Counted from the first letter of the stretch, positions 11,437 through 25,900 are shown. The stretch is DNA of 64,000 nucleotides from Nipponacmea schrenckii (GCA_030562195.1 CM060200.1:6696001-6760000); one strand, 5' to 3'. The notes: generated from the sequence alone by a model not told the origin. Made by a program: numbers and translations.

Positions 11437-12470
11437 GCGGTTCACTGTCATTTAGGCACACATTTTTTAAGGACACCTCATTTAGATACAGTACGTTAGG
11501 CACACTTCATTTAGGCACACGGACAGAAAAGCATATGTAATTTAGGCACACCGTCAATTTTGCACACATTCATTTAGGCACACATTGAAATAGCCTCATA
11601 TCTATTTAGGCACCCCTTAAAATAATCAACATTCATTTGCGCACACTTTCAATTAGGCCCGCAATCACACATGACCAAACACATCTTTTTTTGCTACAGA
11701 GAGCAGTACATTCTGTCACTTGGTAAGCACAGCCTGTGGCACACATTTATTGTCTCATCCGTACGACTAGACCCTAGGTTTTCAACCTGGGGGATGCGTC
11801 CCACCCGTGGAACGTTTGACGATTTTGAGTGGGCTCGTCCCTTAGAAATTTTTTCTTTTTGTATGATTACAAAATCAAAATTACCTGTCGGGGGCTGTCA
11901 GAGGAATAAAGACACCGACTGTTTGCATGATGCGGGCACTTTCCTGGAAAATTAAGCGGAAGTGGACGTGCATGATCACTTTTGAAGTTATTTTATTTCA
12001 CTAGAGAACACGATTTGAAAACATTTTTATTTCATTAATCTTTGTCGACGAGACAACTGAAGGTTGTCGACTAATCGACTCTTCACCTCTGCTGTAGATG
12101 AATTTGAAAATAGATATAGGGACGAGTGTCCGAACCAAATCTAAATAAGGGACGCCAGCCCCCAAAAAAGGTTGAAAACCGAAGGTCTAGACGCTTTTTC
12201 CAAGTCAGTCCCTCAGACTATCACTGACAATGGGAAACCTGGCTTAAAAATCCGAAATGCCTAAATGAATGTGTGCTTAATTGAAGGAGTGCCTAAATCA
12301 CTGTCTCTAAATGACGCTGTGCCTAATTGAATTTGTGCCTTAATCGATGTGCCTAAATAACACTGTGCCTAGAAGACATGTGCTTATCGTACCGTGAGCC
12401 TAAATGAAGTGTATCTACTGTGTCTATATGAGGTGTTCTTAAAAAAAGTGTGCCTAAATGACTGCTTACC
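11437..12470. mobile_element. Nested foldback-like element with ttaggcacac sub-repeats
   Basis: Two arms of roughly 230 bp (about 11437-11665 and 12236-12470) are inverted copies. Each is built of degenerate copies of a motif like CATTTAGGCACAC at about 18-25 bp spacing. A 7-bp direct repeat GAATGAG abuts both ends (11430-11436 and 12471-12477). It therefore looks like an independent insertion into the outer hAT element. Arms composed of short tandem repeats resemble foldback-type transposons. It encodes nothing. Confidence 0.62.
11773..12184. mobile_element. Innermost hAT-like MITE, 412 bp
   Basis: The ends are CCTAGGTTTTCAACCT on the left and, inverted on the right, CTTCGGTTTTCAACCT (14 of 16 identical). 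These are flanked by GACTAGAC (11765-11772) and GTCTAGAC (12185-12192), an 8-bp duplication with one mismatch. The GGTTTTCAACC end and 8-bp duplication fit hAT MITEs. It lies between the arms of the foldback-like element and is the youngest layer of the nest. Confidence 0.65.
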
Positions 12471-12701
12471 GAATGAGACAATTTTAAATTTAATAATGTT
12501 TAATTCTTTTGATCAGTGTTTTGCAAGCTAGTTGAGCTTTACAGAATGTAATGTGTATATGCCTTCACAGTTTACATACATGGGTGATTTGAATTCTATT
12601 GGTATTAAAGTTCATTTATTAATTTTTTTTTGCCCCTCCGAATATGTCACTTGACCCCCCCCCCCCGAACAATTACGTCTGGCTACGGGCCTGAATTAGG
12701 G

Positions 12702-14144
12702 AATGTACAATATCAACTGATTTTTCATGTATCACTTTTCTCTATTCCTGCAATTGGGTTATTTATTAACTAATAATGGAAGGTTGAAGTCTGGAAATAC
12801 GTGGATCTGAAAACAACTTACTTTATAAAATTGATGGTAAATGGGAAGTAACTCTTTCTGTCCCTAACGAAAAGTTATCCAACAGGCTAATTGCTCAAAT
12901 ATTTCAATTCTGTCTTAAGGACTCACATTATTTGTTACTGAAATGAACTTTGGAGAACAGTCATCTCCTCTGGCGAAAATCGTTGTTTGCATTCAGTTAA
13001 GAAAGAGTATCAAGGAGCAGAATTAACTATAACATATCTGATCTATAAGTGGTGATCTTGTTAAAATGTTGGTTGTTAGAATCATTAAGCCTAAATTCAC
13101 TATTTAAGAATATGAGTCTCAAGAAAGTTTTTCATATGAGGTATATTTACTCGTGATTTCCATGGGCATCATGGTACCTCCCTTGGAAAATTGATCCACT
13201 AGATGTTTTCTTCTTGTCAATAATGCAGATCAGAGTTGTTAACATAGACAGAGCGTGTAGTCGTTCAGATGGGACAGTACATCGAGGCCATGTGTATTAA
13301 CCATCTGTCGACTGTCGAAAAAAGTAAGCGTTACTGGTAAAATATATTTATTAGGTGTTTGAATTGACATACAGTCCATATTATCCCAATTGATTTGAGA
13401 TCAGACATATAAAATATATTAGATGAAGCAACACAGTGCCTAAAACATGTTTTTACTCACTGTGCCTAGGCTACGCCTGTTTTATTATTTTTCGCTCTAC
13501 TATTGGTGTTATGTGAAAATATTTGTATTACATGTATTATATTCAATTTTAGAGAACTGTTGTTAAATTTTATAAATGCACACAAAATGTAGTGTTTGTT
13601 AAATTGGTGTTTATTAAAATCGTACGTCATGACATGAGTACAATAATTATTAAATATATAAACGCTTATATTACAGTTGTCAAGCGCCCATTACTCCAAT
13701 ACTACTTCAAATATTTACCCAGCACGCCCGCCATTATACTTTTCATAAAATATCCCATCGATCCAATATGGCGTCTACTTGAAAGCGAGTGAGATAGGCT
13801 GGCTGGGACTGGGGTAAGCTTTCTCTCTCACGTACAGCTCCAAATACTAAGTAAATAATCCACATAGTCTATGATTGATTGAAATGGCCATTTTCCTCAC
13901 TATTGAGCTTATTGTCAGTTATATTTAGCTGGAAGGTTTAAGGGTCGAGACGCCATTTTGAATACGTGCAATTCAAGTCGTGCAGGAGATCTGAAAGAAA
14001 AGTAGCTTCATCAGCATATTCTAACATGTATAATTTTCACAGTCTTTTAAAATATCTAAGATAATTATTTTAGCTTGAGGAACAGTTTTACAATATAGAA
14101 TTACAGAGAGAATAGCTGGAGGTATTAGTTTTAATCATGTTTGA
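12702..14144. other. Gene-free region
   Basis: No gene, tandem repeat or bounded mobile element was recognised. It holds short AT-rich frames only (for example 13592-13792). Confidence 0.5.
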
Positions 14145-14702
14145 GAAAACTACACACATTCTTTTGATTTCAGAAGCTGGTCAATACTTGACCATCAGGC
14201 TGTATTCAACAGAGGAAATTGTCTGACGAATTTTATTGACTTATCGTGCCCTTACAACAGATATTCTCCTTTTAAGAAGTTTTTTCCTTGGAATCTGTAT
14301 CGACCTCTCCTGACTAAATGCTCGCGTTACAAAACAAATACAGATCTGTTCAGACAAACTTACAATAACAAGAATTTTGTATTGAACCAATCTCCCGTTC
14401 AACAAAATAATTCCTTCAACAAATCTACAAGTAGCCAATTTGTGGTAATAATCGAACACAGATACAAACTCCAACTAAATATTGAGATATCTATTACTTG
14501 TAAGGACGACCCACCATAATGACACAATATCATTGTCAATATAGGCAAACAATACTGCAACTTTTCCAGAAACCACCAGGAAAACATTACCCGATTTGTC
14601 CTTCAGCTTTCTATTACAGTTTTACAACCCAAAAACACCGATATCACTGATCTTCACAATGGCCAAGATATTACTTCGTCTTATAAAGGCGGATGCCATC
14701 AA
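14145..14702 (+). pseudogene. Unrecognised open frame with a double stop in the middle
   Basis: One frame is open for 124 codons from 14145, interrupted only by TAA TGA at 14517-14522, and then open for 60 more codons to a stop at 14703-14705. It has no early ATG. A splice-acceptor-like TTGATTTCAG ends at 14172, which could make it an exon fragment. The reading contains several Cys, Trp and Tyr residues and N-x-T/S sequons, giving a secreted-protein look. I recognise no family. Given AT-rich stop density, the first run alone is at chance level for a window this size; the two runs in one frame are only mildly suggestive. It may be a decayed exon or coincidence. Confidence 0.2.
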
Positions 14703-14705
14703 TGA

Positions 14706-17700
14706 ACTTTCATTTTCATGAGCCCTAATCCAAATATATTCTGAACTCCACCACAGTTAGTATGACATTCGGTACCAATCGGATTAGCTGACGGAGGAAA
14801 AAAACAATGAGGATATGACAAGATACTTTGAATGGTTACAAACTTAAAAGTGAGACTCGGAGGAAATGATAATCTCTCATCTAGTCTGTTTGATGGGATC
14901 CCAAATAAAGGTTTATCTCGATCAATTTAGTAGTTGAATAAACTGAGAACAGTTTCTAACGTCTAATATTTACCTTGATGAAAATGACACTGTGTCTAGT
15001 TTATATAAATCTGGTGATAAAATGAAGATTATCAGCTCAACATTCCATCTGTTTGATAATTTAATTAAATTGAATATCGATTTACGTTTGATTCACTATC
15101 TTAGTTCAGGTTCATCAAATACTTGAGACCAAAGTAAACACAGCAAACACTGTGGAATCTTTCGTTTACTGGTTTAGTCTTCAGATTTCAGTTAAAATAT
15201 TAAAATGTTCCAGTCAATAGCACAACATGATAGGAATTTCAAGTCAATGCCCGTCACCAAGTTTAAATCACCAACTCAAAAACATCGAATTTCTCTATTC
15301 ATATCAAAGTTTTCGCTACTAAGAAACCTTTCTGTATTTTGATATTTGAAACATGAAATGACGCTTGCTGTGGTCTCAAATTCAAGGTCTAACATTAAAA
15401 TTTACATAATTCAATAAGATACCAACATCGTTACCTATCGTTATCGTGTTGTATAATTTCACTCTATAACACATCGAAATCGTGTTTATTGTGGGTATAT
15501 TTTGATTTGGACGATGCATGGTTTGTCCACTTTCAAATGTTCATAAAGTAAACCCAAACCGGAAGTGAGTGAGTTATATGGTAAGTTAAGCTCCCTCTTC
15601 TTCCTTCTTGTATAAGACGTCTCTCCATAAAGAGATTTACACATCCATGTCCCTCACTTACCCTTGCTTGTTACCATGCTTCCTGGAGCCGGTTAACGCC
15701 AGTAAACTCGAACATCATTTATGTCGCGTATCACAATCTTCTTACATGGTTGATGCAACAACAAGCCCAAAGATAGCAATATGAGACACAGCTGATGGTT
15801 CATATAGGACTCAGCTATGCCAACATCTTGCCTAGTCTGAACTCAAATAATAACAGCTCTTTACTTACATTACCAACAGTAGGCCATCTGAAAATAGAGA
15901 GAAACGTCAGAAATATAATATATTAATCTGAAATGTTATGAAGAGCAGAAGATTCTCCATTTTATATTTTATTGTAACCTTTCATAAATATCTTCTCAAG
16001 TGAATTTGATAAATGGAAATATAGTCTTTGTGCATCTTATAAAAGTAATTTGCAGTGATTTTGTCTATAATAATATAATGTTAGGACTGTGATCAATCAA
16101 TGTTACCAAATAGTTGGTCTTATTCACAGTAAAAGTTTGACACCAGTCAAAAACCAAAATCATCGTCTGATGGTGAATACAAACATTGAAATTGTGATAT
16201 ATAGAAAGAGATTAAGATATTTCCTGTTTTCACACAGTTGAAGCTAATCAATTGTGGAATTAGATGAAAAGAGTTCAAGTTGACGTGTAATAGAATAAGT
16301 AAACACATGTGACTCAGAATCAACTTGAAACAGGATAAAGGATCTGGCTTAAGTAAGCAAGCAGTTTAGAGAAACAAGTTTAATTCGGTAGAAATATATT
16401 GATTTGTATGAGAGACACCGACGAATGGTAGTTTTTCTTTTAAATTTTTTTTTTTTTCAATCCTCGAAATACAAATATAAAAAGGCAATTGTCTAAACAA
16501 ACATGTAATTTACCCTTTGAATTTAAAAAAAGAAATTGTGATTGATTGACGTACCAACCTTACAAAAGAATTGAGTTTAGGGAGAGTGGGTATATACTGT
16601 TTATGAGTCAATGGAAGATCACAATTTCTTGAATCAAGAATTAGAAATAAGCATGTAAAGTTTTAAAGAAAACAAATGTCCGGAATAACATACATTGTAT
16701 ATACATACATTGTTATACCTGAGTTTTAAGGATGTCCATCTTTTACATACACATCAACGAACATTGAAAAAACGCGTAACTGCCACAACTATAGTCACCT
16801 TCCAAATATAATGATATCCCGTGGAAACAATACAAATGCAATGACCGTCATCTCTATCATCATTTTCACTGTCGAATAAAAAAATAATCCATAAATGACT
16901 TTTTTGTTCAATAGCAATATCAATTCCTTCTCAAAGAAAAACAAGATTTGAGGTTTTGTCTCCATTTCAAAACCATTTCACCAATAACAAGCCAATCATA
17001 GAAATAATATTGACAGTTAAGATATAGACTGCACCTTCTATATAGGTTATATTATTTGAAGAAACACTACATTAAAGAACTGTCTGGGAAGAGATCTATA
17101 CATTAGCACTGAATGCACTATGGAAGCCTTGTACAAACATCCTTAACATTGCTAATTTCAAATATTATGTATCATTTTCAATATTAGAGACGCTTTTCAT
17201 AACTTAAATAATCCATATTTGCCGAATTAAGATAACATTTTTTTAAGATCAACGTCTTTCGCACGTGATATGCAATTTTACACGAATAAACCAATATCCA
17301 TATGATTTCATTCAAATCCTTATTCGAGCTGCCTTATAAAAATATGCTGAAAATATGTTTATCTTAAACAACAATGATAGGAAAGGTGCTAATTACGAAT
17401 AAAAATTGTAGTATAATGTAAGAGCAAATTTAGGTGAAAATCTTCTTTTAAACCTCTTGAATCTTTACAAATTTTTATCTAAAAAGGGGCAAGAAAGCTG
17501 TCTTACAACACTCCATAACCGTATTTCAAAAGTATTATACGAAATATTTTTAGATTTTGTACGCCCTTTTCTACGAAAGGCATCAATGAGTTTGTGATCT
17601 AAGAAGAAACATCATAGCCATTTACATGAAGCGATTTGATAAGTATTTGTGGTCGGACTAGCATGCTCCCATGAAAAATTTCAATATATTTGGTTTCAAC

Positions 17701-20700
17701 AAATAATTTTTTATTGTATGTTTCAAATTTCGACACGAGTTACCTGTGCCACTTACCCTAATCGTTCCAGGTGTCTGAAAGAACAGCAACAACTTCCAAG
17801 ACATGACCATCCTGAGTTTCCTCACGTACGTAAGAAATGAGAGCATTTAACCACACCTCAAATCATAATGACTTGCTAAATTCTTTTATGTCTTACTGCC
17901 GTAGTGAGCTAATCCACAAGCCACATCATCTTCAAGCTATTCGAGAAAACATGTTCAAACCAAATTTATCCAAATACAGAGAATTGAACATTTCGCAATC
18001 ATATCGGATATTATGTTATTAAGATATACCGTGTGGCTGAATATCATTGGTTAACTATTTGAGAGTAGAAGAACCTGTAATTGATATGATAAAAGCAACC
18101 ATGGTAAAGATGTGTTTTATTCGATATGTGATCCTAATCAAACATTTTAAGACTGAGTTGTTGAGAGCACTGCGACGTTAAGAGGCGTTAACACAACCAT
18201 CTAAATTTAATTGGATATGATATATATAGCAAAATATCATTGACTTGAACTTAACAGATCTATCATGCAATTCACTTTCAATGTCCAAACTTTGAGCCCT
18301 GCGTTTGTAATTTTCATTATCAATCTGACCACGTCACGTGCGGAACATAAGATCAAAATTAGATCACTTCAGAGCAATACCTGAAGGTTACTACTAAGGT
18401 TACCAAGCATTTACCTTGGAAGTAAATTAAAGTTTCTTTAAGAATAGTCCAATTACAACAATGCTAGTCAAATTAAGACCTGATTTTTTGTATGATTATA
18501 TTTAGCATAAAGGAAATGCAATAACCTATTTTGTTTTCATATTTAAGTTTCGAGACTCCAAAGTTCATAAAATAAAGTTAATATTTGTTTTCAATCTACA
18601 GTCGTTAATTGAAACGGGAAGAGTGTATTTGATTGTTAGATCAAAATGAGCCCCAATAGAGAATGGCGGTTATCAAAACAAACCGCGTATTGTGAAATGT
18701 TCAATGCTAACACAAGATTTCTTTAAAAGCAAGACAAACCCACCCCAAAGATCGTGATGCATCAATAAGTAAATGTCGTCAGTTTTCTAAATGTATTTAC
18801 TTACTAATATCGGTATAAAGAAATAGGAATTATTAATAAAAATTGGTTCAAATAACCGACTGAACATTTCATTGTCCTTGTCATACATTCGACTTAATTG
18901 AATGTGAATAAAAATTCCAATTGATTATAGCCAATGATGTCATAGTATTTATAGTCATTTCTCTATATATAAAGACCCTTCATTATTGCATTTTAAATAT
19001 ACACACGATTATCAAATGTGGGCACCTCTTGCTCTTGTGAATTGTTTCATCTAGTTAGGAACTAGGAAGTTGTTTGGCAAGTCATTAAAATTGACGTGAA
19101 TTACGTAAGACGCATGAGACCATGAGTCATTAATATAATTCCAGCAGATAAACAGAAACACGCAAGCGTTTCGAACTCATATATATATGTATGCAAATCT
19201 ACACATACATAATACACAATCATATTGATATGAAGATCCTCCCTTACAAGACGATAGGTTTGACCTTGCAGAGCCAACATAGACTGCATCCAGATTCAAG
19301 GTTGTTAGGAATTAATTATTCATTATCATAATACATGTATATATTCAACTCACAAAGATCAGATATCTAACTACATTAAATCGTAAGAGAATGATATTTA
19401 AAAATTATAAAATGTGAACTTTTTGAAAAAAACAAATAAGGAAGAATTGTGAAAATGAAATTCTGATCTGGAAAAGGTATGAAAATTGCAATGCAAAAAT
19501 ACAGGTCAACCGGAAGTGCAATAAAAAAATTAAATTACCATACATATGCTATTAAAACCATGGTAACAAATGTAAATAAATAGTTGTTACATGTTTAATA
19601 TTTTTGACGACAACAAATTGTTTCGAAGAAATATTTTGACTAACAATTAAATACATGTAAATGTTTTACTTACGGAAACCCGTCCATCCAGTTATAAAAA
19701 TGATATTCAAAACATATACATCCAATAGAATGGTGGGATATATTTGATATAAAAGCACGTTTAGTCAACAAATTGTAGAAGAGATCTAAACATAGAAGAA
19801 TATGGCTGTACTCATTAACATTATATTTTATAACTCTGTAGGCGATATAACATTGATTTTTCTTGTTGATATAACTTAGCTAAATAGTCACGATCGTTTG
19901 TCAGGTTTAGAAGGCTCTTTACTTGCATTACAATCCTAAAACTAGGCATCGTTTACAATAACATCCCCTATTGTCCGAATATTTTAGGTTGCCACGGTAA
20001 CCGGCTACAATGCAAACAATATGAAATCGACATTTGATTGCACCTGTCTCTGAATATCAATAAAACTAGAACGTTTAAAGAGGATGTATATATACACAAC
20101 TTTATTAATAATTAAATCGAAATGAACTAATTTGCACAATTCTAAATTTTCTGCTAGATACTGCATTCTGATATCTTTTGATAACATTGCAATAAAATAT
20201 GGTGAGTAACACGAAAGAAAGAAACTTTTATGGTCATTCACTGAACTGGAATCGGGATAAAAATTAAACATCTTTCATAATAATTTGATTTTTAAAAAAT
20301 AATATTAAACCCTTAAACCTGTTGATACTAAAAAAAAAGCTTCTTTCTGACTTGTCAATTTCTTTTAAGATGTCTCTGACCTAACTTTGTTTACTGTCTT
20401 ACTACTGTTTACTGCAATTTGTATATCTATCTAAGTAAAAAATTATTATTTCTTAAACAGAACTAATAGTTTTAGTTTTTTGGGACTAAAATAACCATAA
20501 AAAACATTGTTATTTAAATATTTTACAATTTTAAGTTTTATTTTTTATGACGAGAAAGCATCCTATTTTTCCGTGGACTGGAAAATATCTAAAACATCAA
20601 CCTTTAGAATATTTTATTTACACAATGAGTCAAAGTTTGATAAAATATTAAATATAAATCCTAGATGTGAGTGATGTCTCCCTTAAAAACATAGTATTGA

Positions 20701-23700
20701 AATTTTGAACCAAAAAAGCACGATCCATTTGAGATATCAGACAAATTTAATTTTGAGGTTCCAGCGTTTGAAAGAAAGGTTTTGCTGCTATTTTGCAGAT
20801 CTACGATAACATAAAATAAGACAAGAAATGTTAGCATTTCAACAAATATTTTTCGAAATAATTTTGTATATAACTTGAAAAGTCTCTCTGTAAATATATA
20901 TTGTCTACATTTTCTTAATGACTATTAATTTATTTTCAAGTTGATGTTTAATTTTAAAACGTCACTCAAGGTTTTTGCTCACACAGTTGATGATTCTTGT
21001 TACCATAACTGGAGTTTTGGAAATGATAAATTTGCTTAGAATATATAATTATATATATATATTTATGTTGATTTGTTTCACAAAATTATACTCCATATTT
21101 AATGTTTTATTAATGCATATTGAAATGTTACTACCTTTTAAATTTAGACACAACTAGAAATACAGTCAACGATGAAATTTGTGCTTAACATTTGTAATAT
21201 TTACCATAAAATGCAAAAGTAACAAAATTTTCTATGATTATCCGTAGGCAATATTCACAAAGAAAATTAAACATTATTTCAATGTTATTACAAAATAATT
21301 ACAAAACGACACTTGGCCTTTTATTTGGAATGGGTTTATCTGCTTTGAAATAATGTATAATTATTTTATAGAAATAATGGGATCTAAATTGTTAATTATA
21401 ATTTAGATTCTTCAAATTCAACAGAAATTTCATCGAAGGTAATTCTATTTACCACGTCTTTTCAGAAAAGTATTTTAATGTATATTTGTAAAATACCAAG
21501 AACTAACAAGAAATGTAAACTTTAACCGTAACTTCACTATAGTCATTTTAATTATCTCCTTTACAACCCCTCATTCATTCTAACCATTCAACTTAATACC
21601 CTAACAAAGACACACAAACTTCAGAAAAAATCCCAATTTGTTTAACATGCCATACACAACATCTTATCAAAACTTACTAACATTCTTCATTCAAATTCTT
21701 TATTCAAATCCAAGTGTCTTAAACACACAATTTGGGAAAATCACAGTTTTGAAGTTGAAGACATTTTTTCATCAATGAATATGCCGCATTTGAAACGTTT
21801 TTAAATTTAGCTTTTATTCAATAATTATAATTTGTGTATATACATATAAAATTAGTACATGATATTCTACTGATATATAATTTTCTTGGATTACTATTTT
21901 GCAGAAATATGTAAAAAAAAAATTTTTTTGATATTATGTCCAGTTTTGTAAGTAAATAGGCTTGTGACGTCATATAATATGACTTTCAATAATTGTAATA
22001 TTCCTTTCGATTGGCTTAAAAATATAACCTTTCAGATCACTGGAAATATATAAAATTCGCCTTAAATACAAATACATGTATTTTGAATTTCGAAGTATTT
22101 GGAAACTAAAAGAAAATGGCTTGGTGTTATTGTCGGATAGGGCTTACGTGTTTTTACTTTAACTAGTATTCAAGTTTTCAGGATTTTTGCTATTTTTTGA
22201 GCAATGTACTGGTGGCAGAAGACGGTCTAAATTAATGATGGCGGTTATTAATGACACGTATTATTTGACTTAAGAAATAATTCTTAGGGGTATAGCAGTT
22301 ACCAAGAACGCCTGGTTGAAATTTCGAATGGTGCAATACTGATCCTATCAGTATCTGTGATAAACATACATAATTTAGAAAACCTCTTTACAATCCCTTT
22401 AAGCAACATATAGATTAAAAAATTATGGTGACATAATAATGTTTGTTTAATATTAAATTATGAACCATGGCATCACACTTTTTTTTTCAATAAATTTTTC
22501 ATCATGCAACCTTTTTAAGGTTCTTAGAGACATCGAAAAAAGTTAAATTTCAGATTTGTCGAGATAAATTTTGCACCCAATTAAAATGCGACAAAACATA
22601 CCTTTTATGTTCACCATAATTTGATCAAATCAGATACAATTTAAGTGTAATTTTAATATTAAAAATTTCACTCTTTAGCCGTCATGCTTCAATTCTTGTT
22701 AATTTTCTACTACCCAGTTTCACTCAAAAGCCTCCATTCAAGGTTGAAAATAGAAAAGAGTCAATAGAATACACATTATTTAGGATTACTATTATATACG
22801 GGGCAATCATAAGTTTTAGTTATTCAAATCTTTATGGGAATGTAATAGTAGGGACCGCACCCGGTACACTAACTCGAACAGGAACTAGATCGTTTATATT
22901 ATATAATAAGCCTTAGATATGTATATAGATTGTTGCAGAAAATCCGACATTTTCATGAAATTATCTCCAAAATCTAATCTCTATTTCAACATTATAACTT
23001 TATGAAAACTCACACATTTAAACTATAAAAAATACGGTCACAAAAACACGGAATGGAATGAGAAATAGAAAAAAAAAAACACTTACCCTTCTGGTGTTAC
23101 ATTGTCCTGAAACAGCCATTATTGTGAGCTATAGACACTATCAATATTAAAATGAGATCTGGCCAATAATTGGCTACATTTTACTTCAGATCGTTTGTTT
23201 AACGGCAGAAACGTGTCTATATCGAATCATGTCGGTGATCCCATACGAAACTGTCCTTACTCCCTATTATTTTGTTTCATTCAAAGAGTCACGACACATA
23301 TTTTGACAAGAGAAGACCTTATCAATCCCATTCACCAATACTGCAGAGCACTGTCTACAGTAAGATGAAATGAGGGAAATCGGTTGAAGTACGTCTTATG
23401 ACGTCCAATCTGTTGGGCGTCAACCAAATTTTCAAATTCTATTGTATCTTTCACACATTGAAATCAGCGTTTAATAAGAAATAATAAAGTTGTTACCTGG
23501 TATACTGTATATTTATAAAGCATGGGTTGTTAAAGAGGTTTAAACTTTGACCACCTCATTCCTACAGAAAACTACTTCTCAGCATTTTAAAATCCCAAAT
23601 GTGTGTACACTATGGTTTCCTATTACCTTATTTGATTTATATTAAATATCACTTATTATAACTTCAAGTAAACCATTATTCAGGTCATGTTTGTTCAATA

Positions 23701-25439
23701 TTAAATATTAAATCTATCGTTCATAAGTTCAATATTCAAATCTTTCTTGAAATACGCATGTTATATCTTAATGTCAATGGCAAATATATCATCGTATAGG
23801 ATATCAAGCAAACTATATTTTAAAAAAAAATTTATTAGTCGGGCCCCCGAATTAAGATTGGTGTATTTCAAGTGATTCGACAAAATTCTTAACATTCAAT
23901 ATTTGTTATACTGACCCATTTCATTTCATGGTAAAATGACCCCATTTTCCCCCGTTTCGATGATTTGTATGATTCAATTATTGAACTTTCTAATTTCGAA
24001 AATGGCCCGAAACTGGAATGTTTACTCAAGACGGGTATAAAGCCAATGTGATTATTGGAAGGTTTTATTGAATAGGACAGTTACCGTCTGTAAAATGTTC
24101 TTATAATCACTATTTCATTCCCTCCATTTAATGATGGTGCACGTGCCGATGGAAGTTTTCTTAAGACGTTGTTTCCATGGAAACCTTATAAATTAGTATC
24201 AGATCAAACGAAGAACTTTGTTTTGATAATCGAACTATTTTTCAAAATATCATATATAATATTTTTCAGTGCTGTAAATAATAATAAAGAAAAGAAGCAA
24301 TATTTTTCCTTTGGTTTCTTTTAGAAATCGCGTTAAAATCAGAATTATATTTTACAAAATGTATAACTTCCGACACCGGAATTTCTGCAAAAATAACAAA
24401 ATACACTGTTTTGACTCTATATCAATACCATATTATACGATCAACACTCCCTAATTCTGATGCATATCCTCTACAAATGTTGCCTGTTTCCGTTGTTTCC
24501 GAGTGACATGAAGTGATGTTTTAAAACACAATGGGGAAACTCCTTTGCAATCAGAAGCGCATATTTATTTTACACAAACGAAAAACTTTTAATTGGATAA
24601 TTATAACAAATAGACATAAACATCATCAACTAGGTTGTAATCTAATAAAAATTAGATTACTATTTCGTATGCATTTGCATCTTCTGTAAAAATTTTGCAT
24701 TTCTTTTTTTATCTTTTAATGTTCTAAAATTGTAAAACGATTTTAAATTATTAACCCGTTTCTTGAAAAAAACAGGTTGTTGCCCAAGTGACAGCCTGTT
24801 TGGGTTTCGCTATCCTATAACTCTTTTTTCTTTTTTTTTTTCCTTTCTTTTTTTATTGAGAAACAGGCTTTATATGACATGCTTTGGTTGGTTGAAACCA
24901 AATTAGGGGAAATCTTTTATGATTATAATGTAGATGAAATTTAACCTAATGTTTATTAAATTGCATAAAGTTCGCTAAGGTAATTTGCCTCTTAAAGCCA
25001 AATATGACTCGTTTTGGGGGTTCTCACACTCAAATCAAGTGCATGCATGTTCCCAAAGCAACGTTTGGATATATACAAGAAGCAAACGTTATATCCACCG
25101 CTCGCATTTCAGAATGGTTATAGATTTTATAAAAATATAATGGAAGGCACATGTAAGCGATCTTTTTTTAACCATATTAGTACATTTATTTTAGAGATTA
25201 GTTATCTTTTACATTCATTTTTAATGTGTGAGTGTATACGTATGTATATCAAGTGGAATATAAAGATAGAATAACGTATAAATATAGTTTTTAATAAATA
25301 TTTAATTTGTAAATATAGAAGTATGTAAATAGAGAATGTATATTGTAAATAAATATATACGGGAATATATGAATGTAAAAATATAATATGTATAATTGTA
25401 TATAGAAATTGGATTAATAGAAACTCTATAATATATAAA
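14706..25439. other. Long gene-free, AT-rich region
   Basis: Nearly 11 kb without a supportable gene. I see homopolymer and AT runs (for example near 16440 and 21045), and no tandem array or terminal-repeat element I can bound. Short frames (17649-17840, 20005-20271, 25014-25274 and others) lack family resemblance and start in random contexts. From 25190 to 25440 the sequence is a degenerate AT-rich tract with many TAAATATA-like words. Confidence 0.45.
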
Positions 25440-25629
25440 AAAATTTTTGATGGGATGAGGGATGAGTATAATGCACGGTACCTGACTGAATTGATATTAT
25501 CATCCAAAAATGCCTGGCGTTATTTCTAGCAGTCTGTATACCAAATTATCTATCATTATCTCTATGGGTTCAGGTTTTACCCTATTTCTCCAGATACTAG
25601 AAAAATAAAATGAAAATATGGAAAATTTT

Positions 25630-25900
25630 ATCCCAACTATTCGGGCACCTTATGGGCTAATAAAGAAGGGCCCAACGCCTCTTTAGGGAAAATTTTTCCC
25701 GGACACCCAAACCACGATTTTTTGCGGGGTCTCCAATTTGAGGTCTTTAACTGCAATAGACCGGGTGGACCCTCCAAAAATTTTTTGGGCAAATCCCTCC
25801 ATATATCAAAAGGGAAACCCCGAAAATACAGTTAATTCCCTTTGTTTGAAACCCCTTAAATCTCCCGGACCCCCCCAAAGGACTACTAGGGGATATTGTT
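25630..25900. other. Suspected low-quality or mis-assembled patch
   Basis: The base pattern changes abruptly to alternating short homopolymer blocks (AAAATTTTTCCCGG, GGGAAACCCC, CCCCCCC runs) with raised GC and no repeat structure. This is what uncorrected read ends look like, and it contrasts with both flanks. It may instead be real but unfamiliar sequence. I would not annotate across it. Confidence 0.4.

Larger units (their letters stand above)
10809..12693. mobile_element. Outer hAT-like non-autonomous transposon with 8-bp TSD
   Basis: The ends are inverted repeats starting CAGGCCCGTAGC (10809-10820, and its complement ending at 12693). They are followed inwards by a 16-G run on the left and a 12-C run on the right. 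The 8-bp direct repeat AATTAGGG flanks it exactly (10801-10808 and 12694-12701). CAG...CTG ends and an 8-bp duplication are hallmarks of the hAT superfamily. No transposase frame is present. About 1.03 kb of its 1885 bp is a second, nested element. Confidence 0.8.

Noticed and set aside
13592..13792. 66-codon frame and other short frames between 12.7 and 25.4 kb
   Set aside because: Length and composition are those of random AT-rich sequence.
17750..17846. Minus-strand reading YVREETQDGHVLEVVAVL with a nearby GGTAAGT donor-like site
   Set aside because: Only about 26 codons before a stop, no acceptor or partner exon in a consistent frame.
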